DNA of 64,000 nucleotides from Amaranthus tricolor (GCF_026212465.1 NC_080053.1:12113640-12177639), one strand, 5' to 3'; shown: positions 1 through 11,493, counted from the first letter of the stretch. The notes: generated by a model from the letters alone, not told the origin. A program made the numbers and translations.

Positions 1-1480
1 TTGCTTTCATATTAATGGTACTCTGTCGCTCATTGTATTTCTTTCAACTTTTTAAAAACACTTTTATTCCTTTTTACAATTTATAGCTACAATAATCCAT
101 ACTTATTAAAGCAATGATACCCTTAATTGAATATTTTCTCTTATTATTATCTTCCTCTGTTCCTCCCATATTCTAAATAACACTTACATAAAATTAGGAG
201 GGAATAGCTTCTAGAGCAATGACAATGACGGTAAAAACTATCATCAAATTTCATATTTTGTAAATTTTTAACCATAAAAAACATATAATGGTTTTTTTCA
301 AGAAAAATCAGCATATGATATTATTTTCTATAAATAACGTGAACGTTTTTTTATCATACCATAATTTATTGCTTTGGTGGCCAAAAGTATAAACAACCAC
401 CATTGGACTAGCTATCAAAACCTTTTTGGAAATGTTGCTATTGTGCATCTTCTCAAAATTGATTTCAAATGCTATTTTACCAAACACTAAAAATAACTTA
501 ATAAAGTCAAGACACTAAATACGATTACAAAAGCTAAAGCTATCCTCAAAAGTTGGAATCTTAACACGCATTCTACAAAATATCATAAACTTTATGGGAT
601 AATTTAGACTTATAATATTCTATTTTTCATTACAACTGTCACATGATCATCGTCATTTTGCATTTAGGGATATAAAATGGTAACATTTTATTTAGAAATA
701 TTTGTTAAAATAATTTAAATTATGACTCATTGTTTAATACTTTGAAATTTTCAAATATAATTAATTTATTTATTTATTAATCAAACATAAAATAAAAAAA
801 TACAAATTGATTGATAAAAAGTAAAAGAAAATAGAAAAGCACACACTAAAAATTTGTTGAGTTTGTGGTTAAGAAGCCTACACTTTTATTTAGCTCGCTT
901 CTTTAAGTCACAAATGCTAAGAAGTTGAGGTGAGACGTTAGCCTTAACTTTATTCATTTATAGCTTGTTTCAATCCCTCATCTAATTCTAGTTTGTGAAT
1001 AAGCTTTCCTCCTTGAAGATTTGATCTTATCTTTACACCATACTCTTGTATCTTTGTGGAATTAGGTAAAATTTGATCAACACCTTGGAACTAACGACAC
1101 AAGATGTTGACCCTCTTGCAACTTACACTAGATAATCACTTATGAGTAATGAGTAGAAATAGTACAGAAAATCATACTTGTGATATGTTATGTGTAGGCG
1201 GTGAATAAAGACGGAAGTAAAGCGGATTGGCTTGCGACTGGCATAAACACAAAACTATAAACATAAAAGTGGGCTAAGTATTGGCCCCGAACAATGAATT
1301 GGGTATGTGTGCACGAAACAACTTATGGGACGAGAATTGCATGTGGGCCAAACATGTGAATTGGTCTACTTGGCACGACCAATGACACGAGCTTAGGCCC
1401 ATAACTAATTAGCTATTGTTTAAATTATTAATTACAAAATAATTGTAGATATTATTATACAAAATCTAAAATTATATAAA
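1..1480. other. AT-rich intergenic sequence, no gene seen
   Basis: No convincing open reading frame, RNA gene or element terminus was recognised. The stretch is AT-rich and precedes the first readable copia residues. It may contain the decayed 5' part (LTR, gag) of the copia relic that follows, but no LTR, primer-binding site or gag motif can be recognised. Confidence 0.5.
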
Positions 1481-1487
1481 TAGATAA

Positions 1488-3195
1488 TTGTCAAATATCC
1501 TTTTCTTCTTCTTTTTCATTATCAACGACCTCTCCACTAATCAAACTCTCTTTCAAGGTCAAACAAATCAAGGAGTATATACTTGCTCATTATTCTCACC
1601 AACTGTTTACTCGGCCATCTCCTCAAAATGTACCTCTTCTACTTGGCATCGTCATCGTGGTCATCCATCTACAAATATTTAATTCTCTCTCCAATTCCAT
1701 AGACATTTCCCTTAGTACTTCATCCTTCACTTCCCCTTGTAATTCCTACTAAATTAATAAGAGCCACAAGTTACCATTTCCACTCTAACTTCAAATGCAC
1801 CTTTAGATTTAATTTTCTCTGATGTATGGACATCTCTTGTTCAATCTTATGATCATCTTAAATACTACATAATTTTTATGATCATTTCACTAAATATACA
1901 TGGTTATATCCCATCAAATACAAGTCAGATTCCTTCATAATTTTTATTCGATTTCAATCACTCGTTGAAAAGTTTTTTAATAGGCCAGTTAAACAATTTT
2001 TTAGTGATAATGGTGGCGAATACATTAAATTAAAACCTCATTTTTCATCTTGTGGTATTACTCATTTAATTTCTCCTCCCCATACACCGGAACATAATGG
2101 TTATGTTGAACATAGACATCGTCACATTGTTGAAACTGGTCTTTCTTTACTCTCTCATGCTAAATTACCACTAAAAACTTGGCCTTTAGCTTTTACTACT
2201 GCTATATATCTCATAAATAGATTACCTACTCCTAATCTTCAAAATATGACTCCTGTTTATTCTCTTTTTCACATTCCTCCTAATTAATCAAAACTTCGAT
2301 CTTTTGGTTGTTTATGTTATCCATGGCTTCTTCCTTATACTACACATAAACTACAACCTAAATCGGTCCCTTGCATTTTTGTTGTTTATTCTTCCACTCA
2401 AAGTGTTTATTATTGTCTTGATCCACTTACTGATAAAATATATATCTCTTGTCATATTCGATTTTTTGAACAAGATTATCCTTATATATCCTTTACTAAC
2501 GGGTCTTTTACTTTTTTCCAATCACATAATGTTGATTCTTGGTTCTCTAAATCCACTCAACTTCTGCACACGTCCCAATTTACACCTCCATCTAATCCTA
2601 TTTCACCTCCATCAAATCCAGTAATTACTGATGCACAAAATTCACTCCAAATTACATCCATTCCCCTTCTCTCGCATAAGTCTTTGACTCCCTCACAATC
2701 TCATTCCCTAAATTCCAATTCTAGTCCACATTCAATTGCCTTAAATTCCAACTTGCCAAACTTCCTCACCTCTCTCCATAAGACTTGGGCACGTGCCCTT
2801 CCCCTCCCTCTCCACCCAATTCAAATTTTCATTCTAATACAAACACCTCGTTATCCTTTGATAATTCTAATACCTCTTCTACTCATATTTCCCCTCCATT
2901 ACCCACTCGTGTAAGGAAGCCAAATACTAAATATTTTAATTCTAACTTTTTGCTACACACGGTCATCCAAAACTCTTATATCTGAGCCCACAAATATTAT
3001 CTCTGCTCTTAAACATCCTCAATGGCGAAAAGCTATGACAGATGAGTTTAATGACCTCACTAAAAAATAAAACTTGGTCTCTTGTTCCCTCTACTAATGC
3101 TACTAAGGTGGTTGGTTGTAAATGGGTATTTCGTGTCAAAATATAAGGTTATGGTTCCTTAGATCTTCTGAAAGCTCGACTTGTTGCTAAGGGGT
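1488..3195 (+). pseudogene. copia pre-integrase, integrase and start of reverse transcriptase (5' half)
   Basis: Reading across frames shows a pre-integrase segment with 'WHRHRGHPS' near 1650. An integrase core follows with 'FFSDNGGEY' near 2000-2030 and 'TPEHNGYVEH' near 2090. Then come the integrase C-terminal region ('LRSFGCLCYP' near 2300), a Ser/Pro-rich linker, and the reverse-transcriptase entry motif ('ALKHPQWRKAMTDEF', then 'GCKWVFRVK') near 3005-3140. A stop interrupts the frame at about 2285 and several small indels shift it elsewhere. The piece ends abruptly in 'KARLVAKG' at the gypsy insertion. It continues at 8132. Confidence 0.85.
3191..3195. repeat. target-site duplication of the gypsy insertion (partner at 8132-8136)
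   Basis: GGGGT precedes the left LTR and AGGGT follows the right LTR, one mismatch in five. Removing the element and one copy restores the copia codons for K-G-F-N-Q without a frame break, which confirms the insertion point. Confidence 0.8.
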
Positions 3196-4151
3196 TGAGC
3201 CAAATCAACAAGGCTCAAGTGAGGATTCAAGGGAACCAGCAAGCAACAACAACCTAAGGAACAACATAATCAAAAACAACAAAGAACACATGAATGTTTC
3301 TGTTGAGAATTTTGATCATGCTGCACTTGGTTCTGTTTTAAGGACATCATCATTGAATAGTGACGATCATGATTCAGACCAAGACAAACCAAGAGACAAT
3401 GAGTTAATTATGGCAAGCCAAGCAACAAGGAACACACAAGCAAAGCCAACAACAAGGACAAAACAAGCAAGGTCAGGCCAGCAGCAAGGTCTGACACTGA
3501 CCACTGATCAGACCATCTTGGCAAGCCCGAGCCCAAGGGATGACGTGGAGGGTAGATTTGGAATCTCCACACATGGGCCTAGCTGCCATGGCCCAAGAGT
3601 CCTCCTAGAAGTCATCGGAGGTGGACTGAAAACGGAGCACAAGGTCGTCTAGTCAGCAACTTGCATATCAGGCATTACTTAAAGTTTCTGGTTGTTTGTT
3701 TTGATTTAATTTGTGTATAGCCACGTGTAGTTTATGACCGTTAATAACAGCTATTCCTTCATGTAATCATCTTAGTCTGATTTCCCAACCTTATAAATAG
3801 TAGAGGAAATCAATGTATGAGACAATGTTGTTGAATAAAAGTTTTTTTTCAGAAAAATTTCAAGTGTTTGAATTTTTTCTTCAATTGCTTGCAATTGGGT
3901 TCCTAAGGGTCAGTCACCCTTCATGAACGTGTAATCTCTTGATCAGTTCTTCAAGATTGCACTTCATTCCATCCAAGAACGCTGCACATTCCATTGATTA
4001 ATCAAAGGAATTTGTTGGTGTTGTCTAGAAAAGGGGCTTGGCAGTCCAACCCTTGTCCAGACATTGCATAGCAATCTTGGAATATCCCTGGTTTGAGTCA
4101 CATTGTGATTGTGCGTATAAAGTTCATCATTTCACACGCATTATCGCATCA
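3196..4151 (+). repeat. left (5') LTR of the gypsy element
   Basis: This 956-bp sequence starts TGAGCC and ends GCATCA and is a near copy of 7161-8131. It lacks 15 bp present in the right LTR near 7493-7507. A TATAAA-like box (CTTATAAATAG near 3790) and the AATAAA at about 3834 suggest promoter and polyadenylation signals. An open frame at 3290-3652 (120 codons) corresponds to the integrase read-through tail of the right LTR, but here it ends earlier through a CAG-to-TAG change. Confidence 0.93.
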
Positions 4152-4153
4152 AT

Positions 4154-4165
4154 TGGTATCAGAGC
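4154..4165 (+). other. primer-binding site (initiator tRNA-Met)
   Basis: TGGTATCAGAGC lies two bases after the left LTR. This is the standard plant LTR-retrotransposon match to the 3' end of initiator tRNA-Met. Confidence 0.9.
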
Positions 4166-4892
4166 AAGGACGTGTAGGGATTGAATTTCATCCTCATTCA
4201 TTGGTGAAGACGAATTCTCAATATCATGACTGAATGATCAGAGAAATCAAAATTCAGAGAAGAGGGCGATTTTCTGTTCGTGTTCGATTTCAGTGGCAAA
4301 TCTCTACAAATTTCGGTTGTTTTTCTTCCTTTTGTTTAATTACTTTGTGAATTAATGTTCCTGAATATAATTCGCTGCATTTCCCCTTAATTTGATTGAT
4401 AATCGTGCATGCATTAATCTGATTACTCACGAAGAGTATTCTGAAACCCTAAAGAACCCAGTTCTTGAAGGAGTTTCTGCATTTTGGTGATTTCATTCGT
4501 GATTTCTGTATAAAAATTCAATTGATTAAATTTCATTTGGTAAATAAAAGATTGCATTCACGTTTCATTGTATTTTGCGTGCAAATTGATAGTATTGTGG
4601 CTGTGCACTGCATAACAATCACAAAACAGTTCTTCAAATTCTGATTTTGTGATCTTGCTGTGCATGATTGAGGTTTCTTTGTTTTTCCTTTGTGCATGTT
4701 TAACTGTAATAAACAAATAACTAAAGGATTCACATTAGCAAATTCATTCAAAGTGCAAAGGTGATTATTATTGTTTCATTGAACAGTGATTGTGCATAGA
4801 ACAAATCAGATTGCTGTTGCAAACAGAACAAATTACTGCATTCATTTTTCTTCTTTGTATATTTGTGAGTGTTGCATTCATATAAGATCATT

Positions 4893-6142
4893 ATGGATAA
4901 CAATGATAAACTTGATGCATTAGTTAACACCGTCAATCAGTTGAGCTTGGCTGTTATAGCCCTACAAAATGCTACACAACAACCATTACAGCAGCTCCAA
5001 TATCCATGTCCACACCCTAACATTGAGAATGCAAGGGAGGATAAGACCATGAGGGTAGATGTGCATGAGTTTGATTGCACTTCACATGACCCAGAGGTAT
5101 ACATTGAGTGGGAGAAAGGGGTAGAACGTTACTTTGAATTCAAGGACACACACCCAGACCATCAATACAAAATAGCTAAGGTGAAGTTGACCATGCTGGC
5201 TGCGACCTGGCTGGAGGGTGTGTAGAGGCAAAGAACATGAGAAGATAGACCTAAAATCAATTCTTGGGAGAAGCTTAGGAAGCACCTTAGGAAGAAGTAC
5301 ATTCCCCACAATTATAAGCAGCAACTATTCACTGATTGGAGCTATTTGAGGCAAGGATCCCGGACAGTATCAGAGTATATACGAGAGGGAGAAAGGCTGA
5401 CAGTCCTGTGTGAGATAAACGAGCCAGAAGAGATGAAAATTGGGAGGTTCTTGAGTGGATTAAGGGAAGACATGAGGGAGAAGATTGAGGTGATGCAGAA
5501 CCTGACCTATGAGGGAGCGTGTAACAGTGCGTTAATACTTGAGAAATCAGCAAGAAGAAGAGCTGCACAACCTGCACATACGCTTAACAGAGGCAAGGAA
5601 TTCAGTAGCTTTAAACCACCTGCACAGAAACCATCTATTAATAATAGAACAGCTGCACAAAGTCTTCCTTCCAGCAAGTCTGCACAGTCCCACAATGCAT
5701 CTAGTAACCTTATACAGAGAGACCAATTGCTATTAAAGATAGTGATGTGAACCTCAAGGATATCATGTGTTTTAAGTGTCATGGGCACGGTCACTACAAG
5801 AGAAATTGTCCCAATGCACGAGCCTTCACACAGCGGGAATGGGAAGAGATTCATAGTAGAAAGGGACCACGAGCTATGTTAGTTCACATAGAAGGAAGGG
5901 AGGAAGTCAAGTTACCACCCACACTTGAGGATGAATATGAGGGTTCCTTTAGAGTGAAAAGCTGTGGGTATATGGAAAGGATGGAAGGGAATACCACTGA
6001 GGAAAGTGAGGAGGAGGGAGATATAGAGCATGTTTACCCCGAGGAGGAGCTTTCACAATCTATTGATCAGAAGAAACCTTCACATGGTCCCATAGGTCAA
6101 GAATTCAGACCAAAGAGAGAACATTTTTCAAACAAAATGTAA
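4893..6142 (+). pseudogene. gypsy gag with CCHC zinc knuckle, broken
   Basis: The frame opens at the ATG at 4893 ('MDNNDKLDALV'). It carries a retrotransposon gag domain, with 'EVYIEWEKGVERYFEF' near 5095 and 'RTVSEYIREGERL' near 5360. A TAG at 5223 and a TGA shortly after lie in the same frame. Coding resumes in that frame to about 5750, then shifts by one. The shifted frame carries the CCHC knuckle 'CFKCHGHGHYKRNC' (about 5768-5809) and an acidic Glu-rich tail. Gag would form the virus-like particle and package RNA; this copy could make only a fragment. Confidence 0.85.
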
Positions 6143-6563
6143 GATCGGGAACAAACTATGTGATTTGATCATCGATGGAGGCAGTGAATCCAACTGTGTA
6201 AGCAAAGAGCTAGTCAAAACATTGGGATTGACCACTAAACCTCACCCTCGACCTTACAAATTAAGGTGGTTAGATGATAATACAGGAAATGCGGTTAGTA
6301 AACAATGTTTGGTGAATTTTAGCATAGGCACATATCACGACCAAGTGCTTTGCGATGCTTTAGCCATGGATGCTTGTCATGTGTTGCTCGGGAGACCTTG
6401 GCAACATGATAGGAAAACCATACACAATGGCTTCACCAATATATATTCCCTAAGACACGAGGGTAAGACTAAGGAGTTGATGCCACTACCCCCCTCACAA
6501 AACCATACCTCCTACAAAGACCAAGCCATCACTTGCACACCTATTAGGAACGAAGGAGTGTGA
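6143..6563 (+). pseudogene. gypsy aspartic protease
   Basis: This is a retropepsin-like domain: the catalytic 'IIDGGSESN' (DGG in place of DSG/DTG) lies at about 6165-6190, and the downstream 'HVLLGRPWQHDRK' flap/fold motif at about 6380-6420. It processes the polyprotein in autonomous relatives. The frame differs from the preceding gag segment, and it stops at 6561-6563. Just after this the reading jumps to integrase, marking the internal deletion. Confidence 0.82.
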
Positions 6564-6564
6564 T

Positions 6565-7662
6565 GCTAAGACTAGTGATGTTAGGCACATAACCAAACTA
6601 TCCTTTGATGAGATCATTAGACTACATGGCATACCCCAAAGCATTGTAAGTGATAGAGACTCTAAATTTCTACGCAACTTTTGGACTAGTTTATGGACCA
6701 TGATGAGAACTAAGTTGTTGTTCAGAACTGCATACCACCCTCAAACGGATGGTCAAAGGAAAGTGACAAATACGACATTAGGAAATATCATAAGGACATT
6801 AATTAGGAAGAACACCAAAGATTGGTATAAAAAATTAGCCCATGCTGCATTTGCATATAATAGATACCCTAGTCTAACTTCTAAGTATTTTCCATCTGAA
6901 TGTATGAATAGTTTTAATCCTATGACTCCTACTACTCTAGTTTATTTACCATTGCAGGAACAAATAGCCACAACTCAGCACATACATGCTCAGGTTCAGC
7001 AAGACATCATGCAAAACATCGTAGCCCAGTCCGGAAATAATGCTTACACTGTCAATTTGCCCAGCAGCTATAGTGTCTCACCCACATTCAATATTGGAGA
7101 CTTGGCACCTTACTACACGGACTTGGAATTGAGGGCAATTCCTTTTCAAGAAGGGGGGATTGAGCCAAATCAACAAGGCTCAAGTGAGGATTCAAGGGAA
7201 CCAGCAAGCAACAACAACCTAAGGAACAACATAATCAAAAACAACAAAGAACACATGAATGTTTCTGTTGAGAATTTTGATCATGCTGCACTTGGTTCTG
7301 TTTTAAGGACATCATCATTGAATAGTGATGACCATGATTCAGACCAAGACAAACCAAGAGACAATGAGTTAATTATGGCAAGCCAAGCAACAAGGAACAC
7401 ACAAGCAAAGCCAACAACAAGGACAAAACAAGCAAGGTCAGGCCAGCAGCAAGGTTTGACACTGACCACTGACCAGACCATCTTGGCAAGCCCGCCCAGA
7501 CGTGACCCGAGCCCAAGGGATGACGTGGAGGGTAGATCTGGAATCTCCACACATGGGCCTAGCTGCCATGGCCCAAGAGTCCTCCTGGAAGTCATCGGAG
7601 GTGGACTGAAAACGGAGCACAAGGTCGTCCAGTCAGCAGCTTGCATATCAGGCATTACTTAA
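6565..7662 (+). pseudogene. C-terminal half of gypsy integrase, reading through the polypurine tract into the 3' LTR
   Basis: The sequence enters mid-integrase at 'FDEIIRLHGIPQSIVSDRDS', which contains a catalytic Asp, then 'FRTAYHPQTDGQ' and 'AHAAFAYNRYPS'. The N-terminal zinc domain and first catalytic Asp are absent, so no integration activity is expected. From the methionine at 6700 the frame stays open for 320 codons. It crosses the polypurine tract (7148-7160) and continues about 165 codons into the right LTR, giving a hydrophilic Asn/Ser/Gln-rich tail. The equivalent LTR frame is open in the left LTR too. The 15-bp indel between the LTRs preserves frame. Confidence 0.8.
7148..7160 (+). 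other. polypurine tract of the gypsy element
   Basis: A purine run centred on AAGAAGGGGGGA directly abuts the right LTR start (TGAGCC at 7161), as needed for plus-strand priming. Confidence 0.85.
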
Positions 7663-8131
7663 AGTTTCTAGTTGTTTGTTTTGATTTAATTTGTGTATAA
7701 CCACGTGTAGTTTATGACCGTTAATAATAGCTATTCCTTCATGTAATCATCTTAGTCTGATTTCCCAACCTTATAAATAGTAGAGGAAATCAATGTATGA
7801 GACAATGTTGTTGAATAAAAGTTTTTTTTCAGAAAAATTTCAAGTGTTTGAATTTTTTCTTCAATTGCTTGCAATTGGGTTCCTAAGGGTCAGTCACCCT
7901 TCATGAACGTGTAATCTCTTGATCAGTTCTTCAAGATTGCACTTCATTCCATCCAAGAACGCTGCACATTCCATTGATTAATCAAAGGAATTTGTTGGTG
8001 TTGTCTAGAAAAGGGGCTTGGCAGTCCAACCCTTGTCCAGACATTGCATAGCAATCTTGGAATATCCCTGGTTTGATTCACATTGTGATTGTGCGTATAA
8101 AGTTCATCATTTCACACGCATAATCACATCA
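7161..8131 (+). repeat. right (3') LTR of the gypsy element
   Basis: This 971-bp sequence starts TGAGCC and ends CACATCA and is nearly identical to 3196-4151. It retains 15 bp missing from the left copy. The terminal ATCGC/ATCAC and a few other sites are the only differences seen. Confidence 0.93.
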
Positions 8132-9474
8132 AGGGTTTAATCAACGTCCAGGTGTTGATTATGTTGAGACATTTAGTCCGATGGTTAAACCTGCTACAAT
8201 TCGACTCATCTTGTCCCTTGCAGTTTCTCATGGTTGGTCAATCCGTCAACTTGATATCAATAATGCATTCCTTCAAGGTACCCTTTCTGAGGAAGTATAT
8301 ATGTCCCAACCTCCTGAACTTATTCATCCTTCTTTTTCCAATCATGTTTGCAAACTCAATAAAGCTATCTATGAGCTTAAGCAAGCTAATTGTGTCTGGC
8401 ACAATAAACTTCGTCATTATCTTCTCTCTAAAGGTTTTAAACCCACTATCTCTGATCCCTCTTTATTTCACTCTTCTTCAAATAACTCTCCAATTTATCT
8501 TATTGTCTATGTTGATGATATCATTATAATGTTCCAAACACTACTCAAATTAATCAATTTATTCAGTCACTCTCTTCTCGTTTTTCACTTAAAGATTTGG
8601 GTCCCCATTCTTATTTCCTTGGTGTTGAAGTTATCCCACACACTCATGGTTTATTCTTATCTCAAAGTAAATATATTCATGATATTCTTCAACGTGCCAA
8701 CATGCTCGATTCTAAACCAGCTAAAACTCCTATGACATCTCATCCCCCTCTACTATATAAAGGGATCCCACTTTCCAACCCTACCACATATCGTGCTATT
8801 GTTGGTGCTCTACAATATTTGTGCTTAACTCGTCCAGATATGACTTTTCCAGTTAACAAGTTATCACAATTTATGCATGCTCCCACAAACTTACACTTGC
8901 AAGCCTTAAAACGAGTGTTAAGATATCTTCATGATACATTGCGACAAGGGTTACTTCTTCGTCAAAAATCACCACTTCAACTCCATACTTTTATTGATGC
9001 TGACTGGACTGATGATAAAGATAATTTTCGCAGTACTACGGGATACATTGTTTACTTGGGCTCAAACCCAATTGCTTGGAGCTCCAAACGACGGAAAACA
9101 CTAGCTCGCTCTTCAAATGAAGCTGAATTCCGTGCTGTTGCAACTACTACAACTGAAATTGACTGGTTACAATCTCTTATGATTGAATTGGGTTACATAT
9201 CTACTATAACTCCTACCATTTTTTGTGATAATCTCGGTGCTACTCATTATTGTGCCAATCCAGCTTTCCAATCTCGCATGAAACATTAGCCATTGATTTT
9301 CATTTTGTTCGTGAAAAAGTTGAAGGTGGTACTCTTCGTGTTACTCATATTTCTGGAGACGATCAACTTGCAGATGCACTTACCAAACCTCAACTTCGAC
9401 CTCGTTTTCAGTCATTATTTTCAAGGATTGGACTTACTCATGGACCGTCCATCTTGCGGGCGTCTATTAAGTAA
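8132..9474 (+). pseudogene. copia reverse transcriptase and RNase H (3' half)
   Basis: This continues the copia relic after the gypsy insert. 'GFNQRPGVDYVETFSPMVKP' opens the reverse transcriptase, followed by 'QLDINNAFLQGTLSEEVYMS' and the catalytic 'VYVDDII' near 8505-8525. A frameshift near 8530 is followed by 'LGPHSYFLGVEV'. RNase H motifs then appear: 'FIDADWTDD', 'SSNEAEFRAV' and 'FCDNLGATHY' (about 8990-9245). A second frameshift near 9287 precedes the final 'DDQLADALTKPQ' and the stop at 9474. Two frameshifts make it inactive. Confidence 0.9.
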
Positions 9475-10446
9475 ATATATTAACTTTATTTTCCATATAA
9501 TTATTCTTCAAATTGTCTAACGGTTATCATATATTTAGGAATTATTCTCATTAACTCACATTCTCCATATTTATATAGCTATTGCCATACATTAGGTGTA
9601 TAATTAAAAAATTGTACTTGTATATATTAAAGAACCAAATGAATAAAAAGATACAACTCTTTGTTGCATTCTTTACAAGGGACTGATGTAATAGGAATTT
9701 GAACCCATCCATTCCTAGATAGAGATTTGTTTGATACTTCATTACAAAAAGTAAAACCTAAACAAACCTAAATTATAACTTAAGTTTTAAACTAAGAGAA
9801 ATTTCTTAATAAAAAAGACCCAAATAACCCAAGTGTTTCTTACAAAACAAGTGTTTTTAAAATGAAGATTAGCACAACCCAAACTAGTTTATAACCAAAG
9901 AATGAAGAACAAATTACAATTTCAAGTGGAGTACTAATAAAATTGGAACTAGAGAAGCAGAGATAGCTAAAATTCTCTTATATTGCCAACTAATCAAGCC
10001 TCATCAATTATCATCCATCCAAATAATCTCCCAAAAGCTTTGATTTCAATGGAAGCAAGCCAAATCAAGAGTTTTGCTTTCAATGGAAGCAAGCGAAATC
10101 AAGAGTTTTGATTTCAATGGAAGCAAGCTTTGATTTGGAAAGGAGTTAGAGATTGAAATAGAATTTCACCGGACAAGACCCAGCTCGATCTAGGTCTTGG
10201 GCCTCTTGGCCCTTATCGTTGCTTGTGTGCGAGGGGAAGGGATCTCTCTCTTTGTTCCCCAATTCCTATCACCCCTTTTCCTAGTTTCCGCCATTAAAGC
10301 ACCAATCAGCTTTCAGGTAATCTGTCCTCTTCAGTTATCAAGATTCAAGACTGTTCTTTATCTCAGTTACCCAGATCAAGAAATTTGAAGTCATTTCTCT
10401 GTTTTAATTTGATGGATTTAATGGGTTAATTGATTGATTACCAAGA
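9475..10446. other. spacer and putative promoter/5' UTR of the AXY9-like gene
   Basis: AT-rich sequence follows the copia stop. A decayed copia 3' LTR may lie at about 9475-9680, but no paired LTR exists to prove it. The last ~300 bases before the ATG at 10447 are less AT-rich and contain a Ser/Pro-type pyrimidine-rich leader. No intact unrelated ORF is supported. Confidence 0.4.
10044..10128. repeat. 34-bp tandem repeat, 2.5 copies
   Basis: Units at 10044-10077 and 10078-10111 and a partial at 10112-10128 share TTTCAATGGAAGCAAGC followed by an AAATCAAGAGTTTTG block, with one or two substitutions. It lies about 320 bp upstream of the AXY9-like start codon. Confidence 0.85.
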
Positions 10447-11493
10447 ATGATAGGTGCCGTTCAATTAGGAGTATTGGCGGCTTGTGTTGTAGTTTTAGTT
10501 CCAATGGCATTAGCTGGTTGGCATTTAAGCCGTAATAAAATGCTCTTTTTTAGTGGTGCTCTTTTTATTTCTCTTGCTGTTGTTGTTCATCTTTCTCCTT
10601 ATTTCCCTTCTTTCACTGATTTTTATCCTACCACTTCTTTATCATCTTCTTCATCATCATCAAGTTTAGTTGTTCTTGAGAATCGTGAATCTTGTTTGAC
10701 ATTTTTGCATAAGATCCAGTGGAAGATTCATCCTAACAATCAGAATTTGTCTTCTACATGGAAATGGATGTTATCAGATGAGAATGTGTTAGCTTGTGAT
10801 TTTCAAAAATTGGGTAGGAATGATGTTAATGATCTGCTTAATGGGTCTTGGGTAATGGTTGCTGGTGACTCGCAAGCTCGATTATTTGTTCTTTCTTTGT
10901 TAGATTTGATGTTGTTTGAGGATGAAATGGTTTCGATTCGAAAAGATTTGTTTAAGAGACATAGTGATTATCATTTGGTGGTTGATAGACTTGGGTTGAA
11001 ATTGGATTTTGTTTGGGCACCTTATGTTAATAATCTGACTAACTTGGCAATGGAGTTAAATAGGAATCATAGCTACCCTGATGTTGTTGTCATGGGTTCT
11101 GGTCTTTGGCATATGCTTCATGTTTATAATGCCACACATTATGATGCTTCGTTGCGACTTTTGAGTCGCTCCGTGTTGCCATTGTTAGTGGGTAAATCTC
11201 AGCCTCATTTGTTTTGGTTGGGAATGCCTACATTGATAAACTCGATGTTGAATACCCAAGAGAAGAGAGAAAAGATGACTAGTGCGTCGCAATTTGCTTA
11301 TGAATTAGCGCTTCGTAGTGCTAAGCTTATTCGGCCTGGTGGCCCTTTTGTGTTGTTAGATATTCAGTCTTTGAGTGGAAATTGTGGGGAAACATGTACT
11401 GTTGATGGAATGCATTATGATGGAGTTGTGTACCAAGCCGCGGTGCATATCATGCTAAATGCTTTGCTTATTATGTCTCAGCAAAAAGTTTAG
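10447..11493 (+). CDS. AXY9: AXY9-like GDS/DxxH membrane protein, probable polysaccharide O-acetylation factor
   Basis: This is a single-exon frame of 348 residues. The N-terminus holds two hydrophobic segments (about residues 4-24 and 33-50), then a Ser-rich linker (64-74) and a lumenal-type domain. The domain contains 'VAGDSQARLF' (GDS at 140-142) and, near the end, 'DGMHY' (D320-x-x-H323). GDS plus DxxH is the catalytic signature of the plant TBL/PC-esterase acyltransferase fold. The short length, lack of a long TBL-type domain and N-terminus resemble Arabidopsis AXY9, needed for O-acetylation of xyloglucan and xylan in the Golgi. The assignment to AXY9 rather than another GDS/DxxH protein rests on memory of the family. 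No upstream in-frame ATG is favoured. Confidence 0.75.
   Translation: MIGAVQLGVLAACVVVLVPMALAGWHLSRNKMLFFSGALFISLAVVVHLSPYFPSFTDFYPTTSLSSSSSSSSLVVLENRESCLTFLHKIQWKIHPNNQNLSSTWKWMLSDENVLACDFQKLGRNDVNDLLNGSWVMVAGDSQARLFVLSLLDLMLFEDEMVSIRKDLFKRHSDYHLVVDRLGLKLDFVWAPYVNNLTNLAMELNRNHSYPDVVVMGSGLWHMLHVYNATHYDASLRLLSRSVLPLLVGKSQPHLFWLGMPTLINSMLNTQEKREKMTSASQFAYELALRSAKLIRPGGPFVLLDIQSLSGNCGETCTVDGMHYDGVVYQAAVHIMLNALLIMSQQKV

Larger units (their letters stand above)
3196..8131 (+). mobile_element. complete non-autonomous Ty3/gypsy LTR retrotransposon lacking reverse transcriptase
   Basis: The element has two TG..CA LTRs, a tRNA-Met primer-binding site, a polypurine tract and a 5-bp target duplication, so its ends are complete. 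The 3-kb interior encodes gag, zinc knuckle and aspartic protease, and then jumps straight to the C-terminal half of integrase. All of reverse transcriptase, RNase H and the integrase N-terminus is missing between about 6563 and 6580. Gag also has in-frame stops. The LTRs differ at only about a dozen positions plus one 15-bp indel (counted by eye). It therefore moved fairly recently and must have been mobilised in trans by a relative. Confidence 0.92.
1481..9474 (+). mobile_element. 5'-truncated Ty1/copia retrotransposon relic, interrupted by a gypsy element
   Basis: Copia polyprotein segments lie in the canonical order: pre-integrase, integrase core, linker, reverse transcriptase, RNase H. 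They are seen on both sides of a gypsy insertion at 3196-8131. The LTR, primer-binding site, gag and protease at the 5' side are missing. Several frameshifts and stops make it non-functional. The break falls inside the conserved 'KARLVAKGFNQ' region of the reverse transcriptase and can be closed exactly by removing the insert plus one target-site copy. No 3' LTR could be delimited after 9474. Confidence 0.88.

Noticed and set aside
4154..4165. tRNA-Met gene
   Set aside because: Only the 12-base primer-binding complement is present, not a cloverleaf; the same applies at 58505-58516 and 62316-62327.
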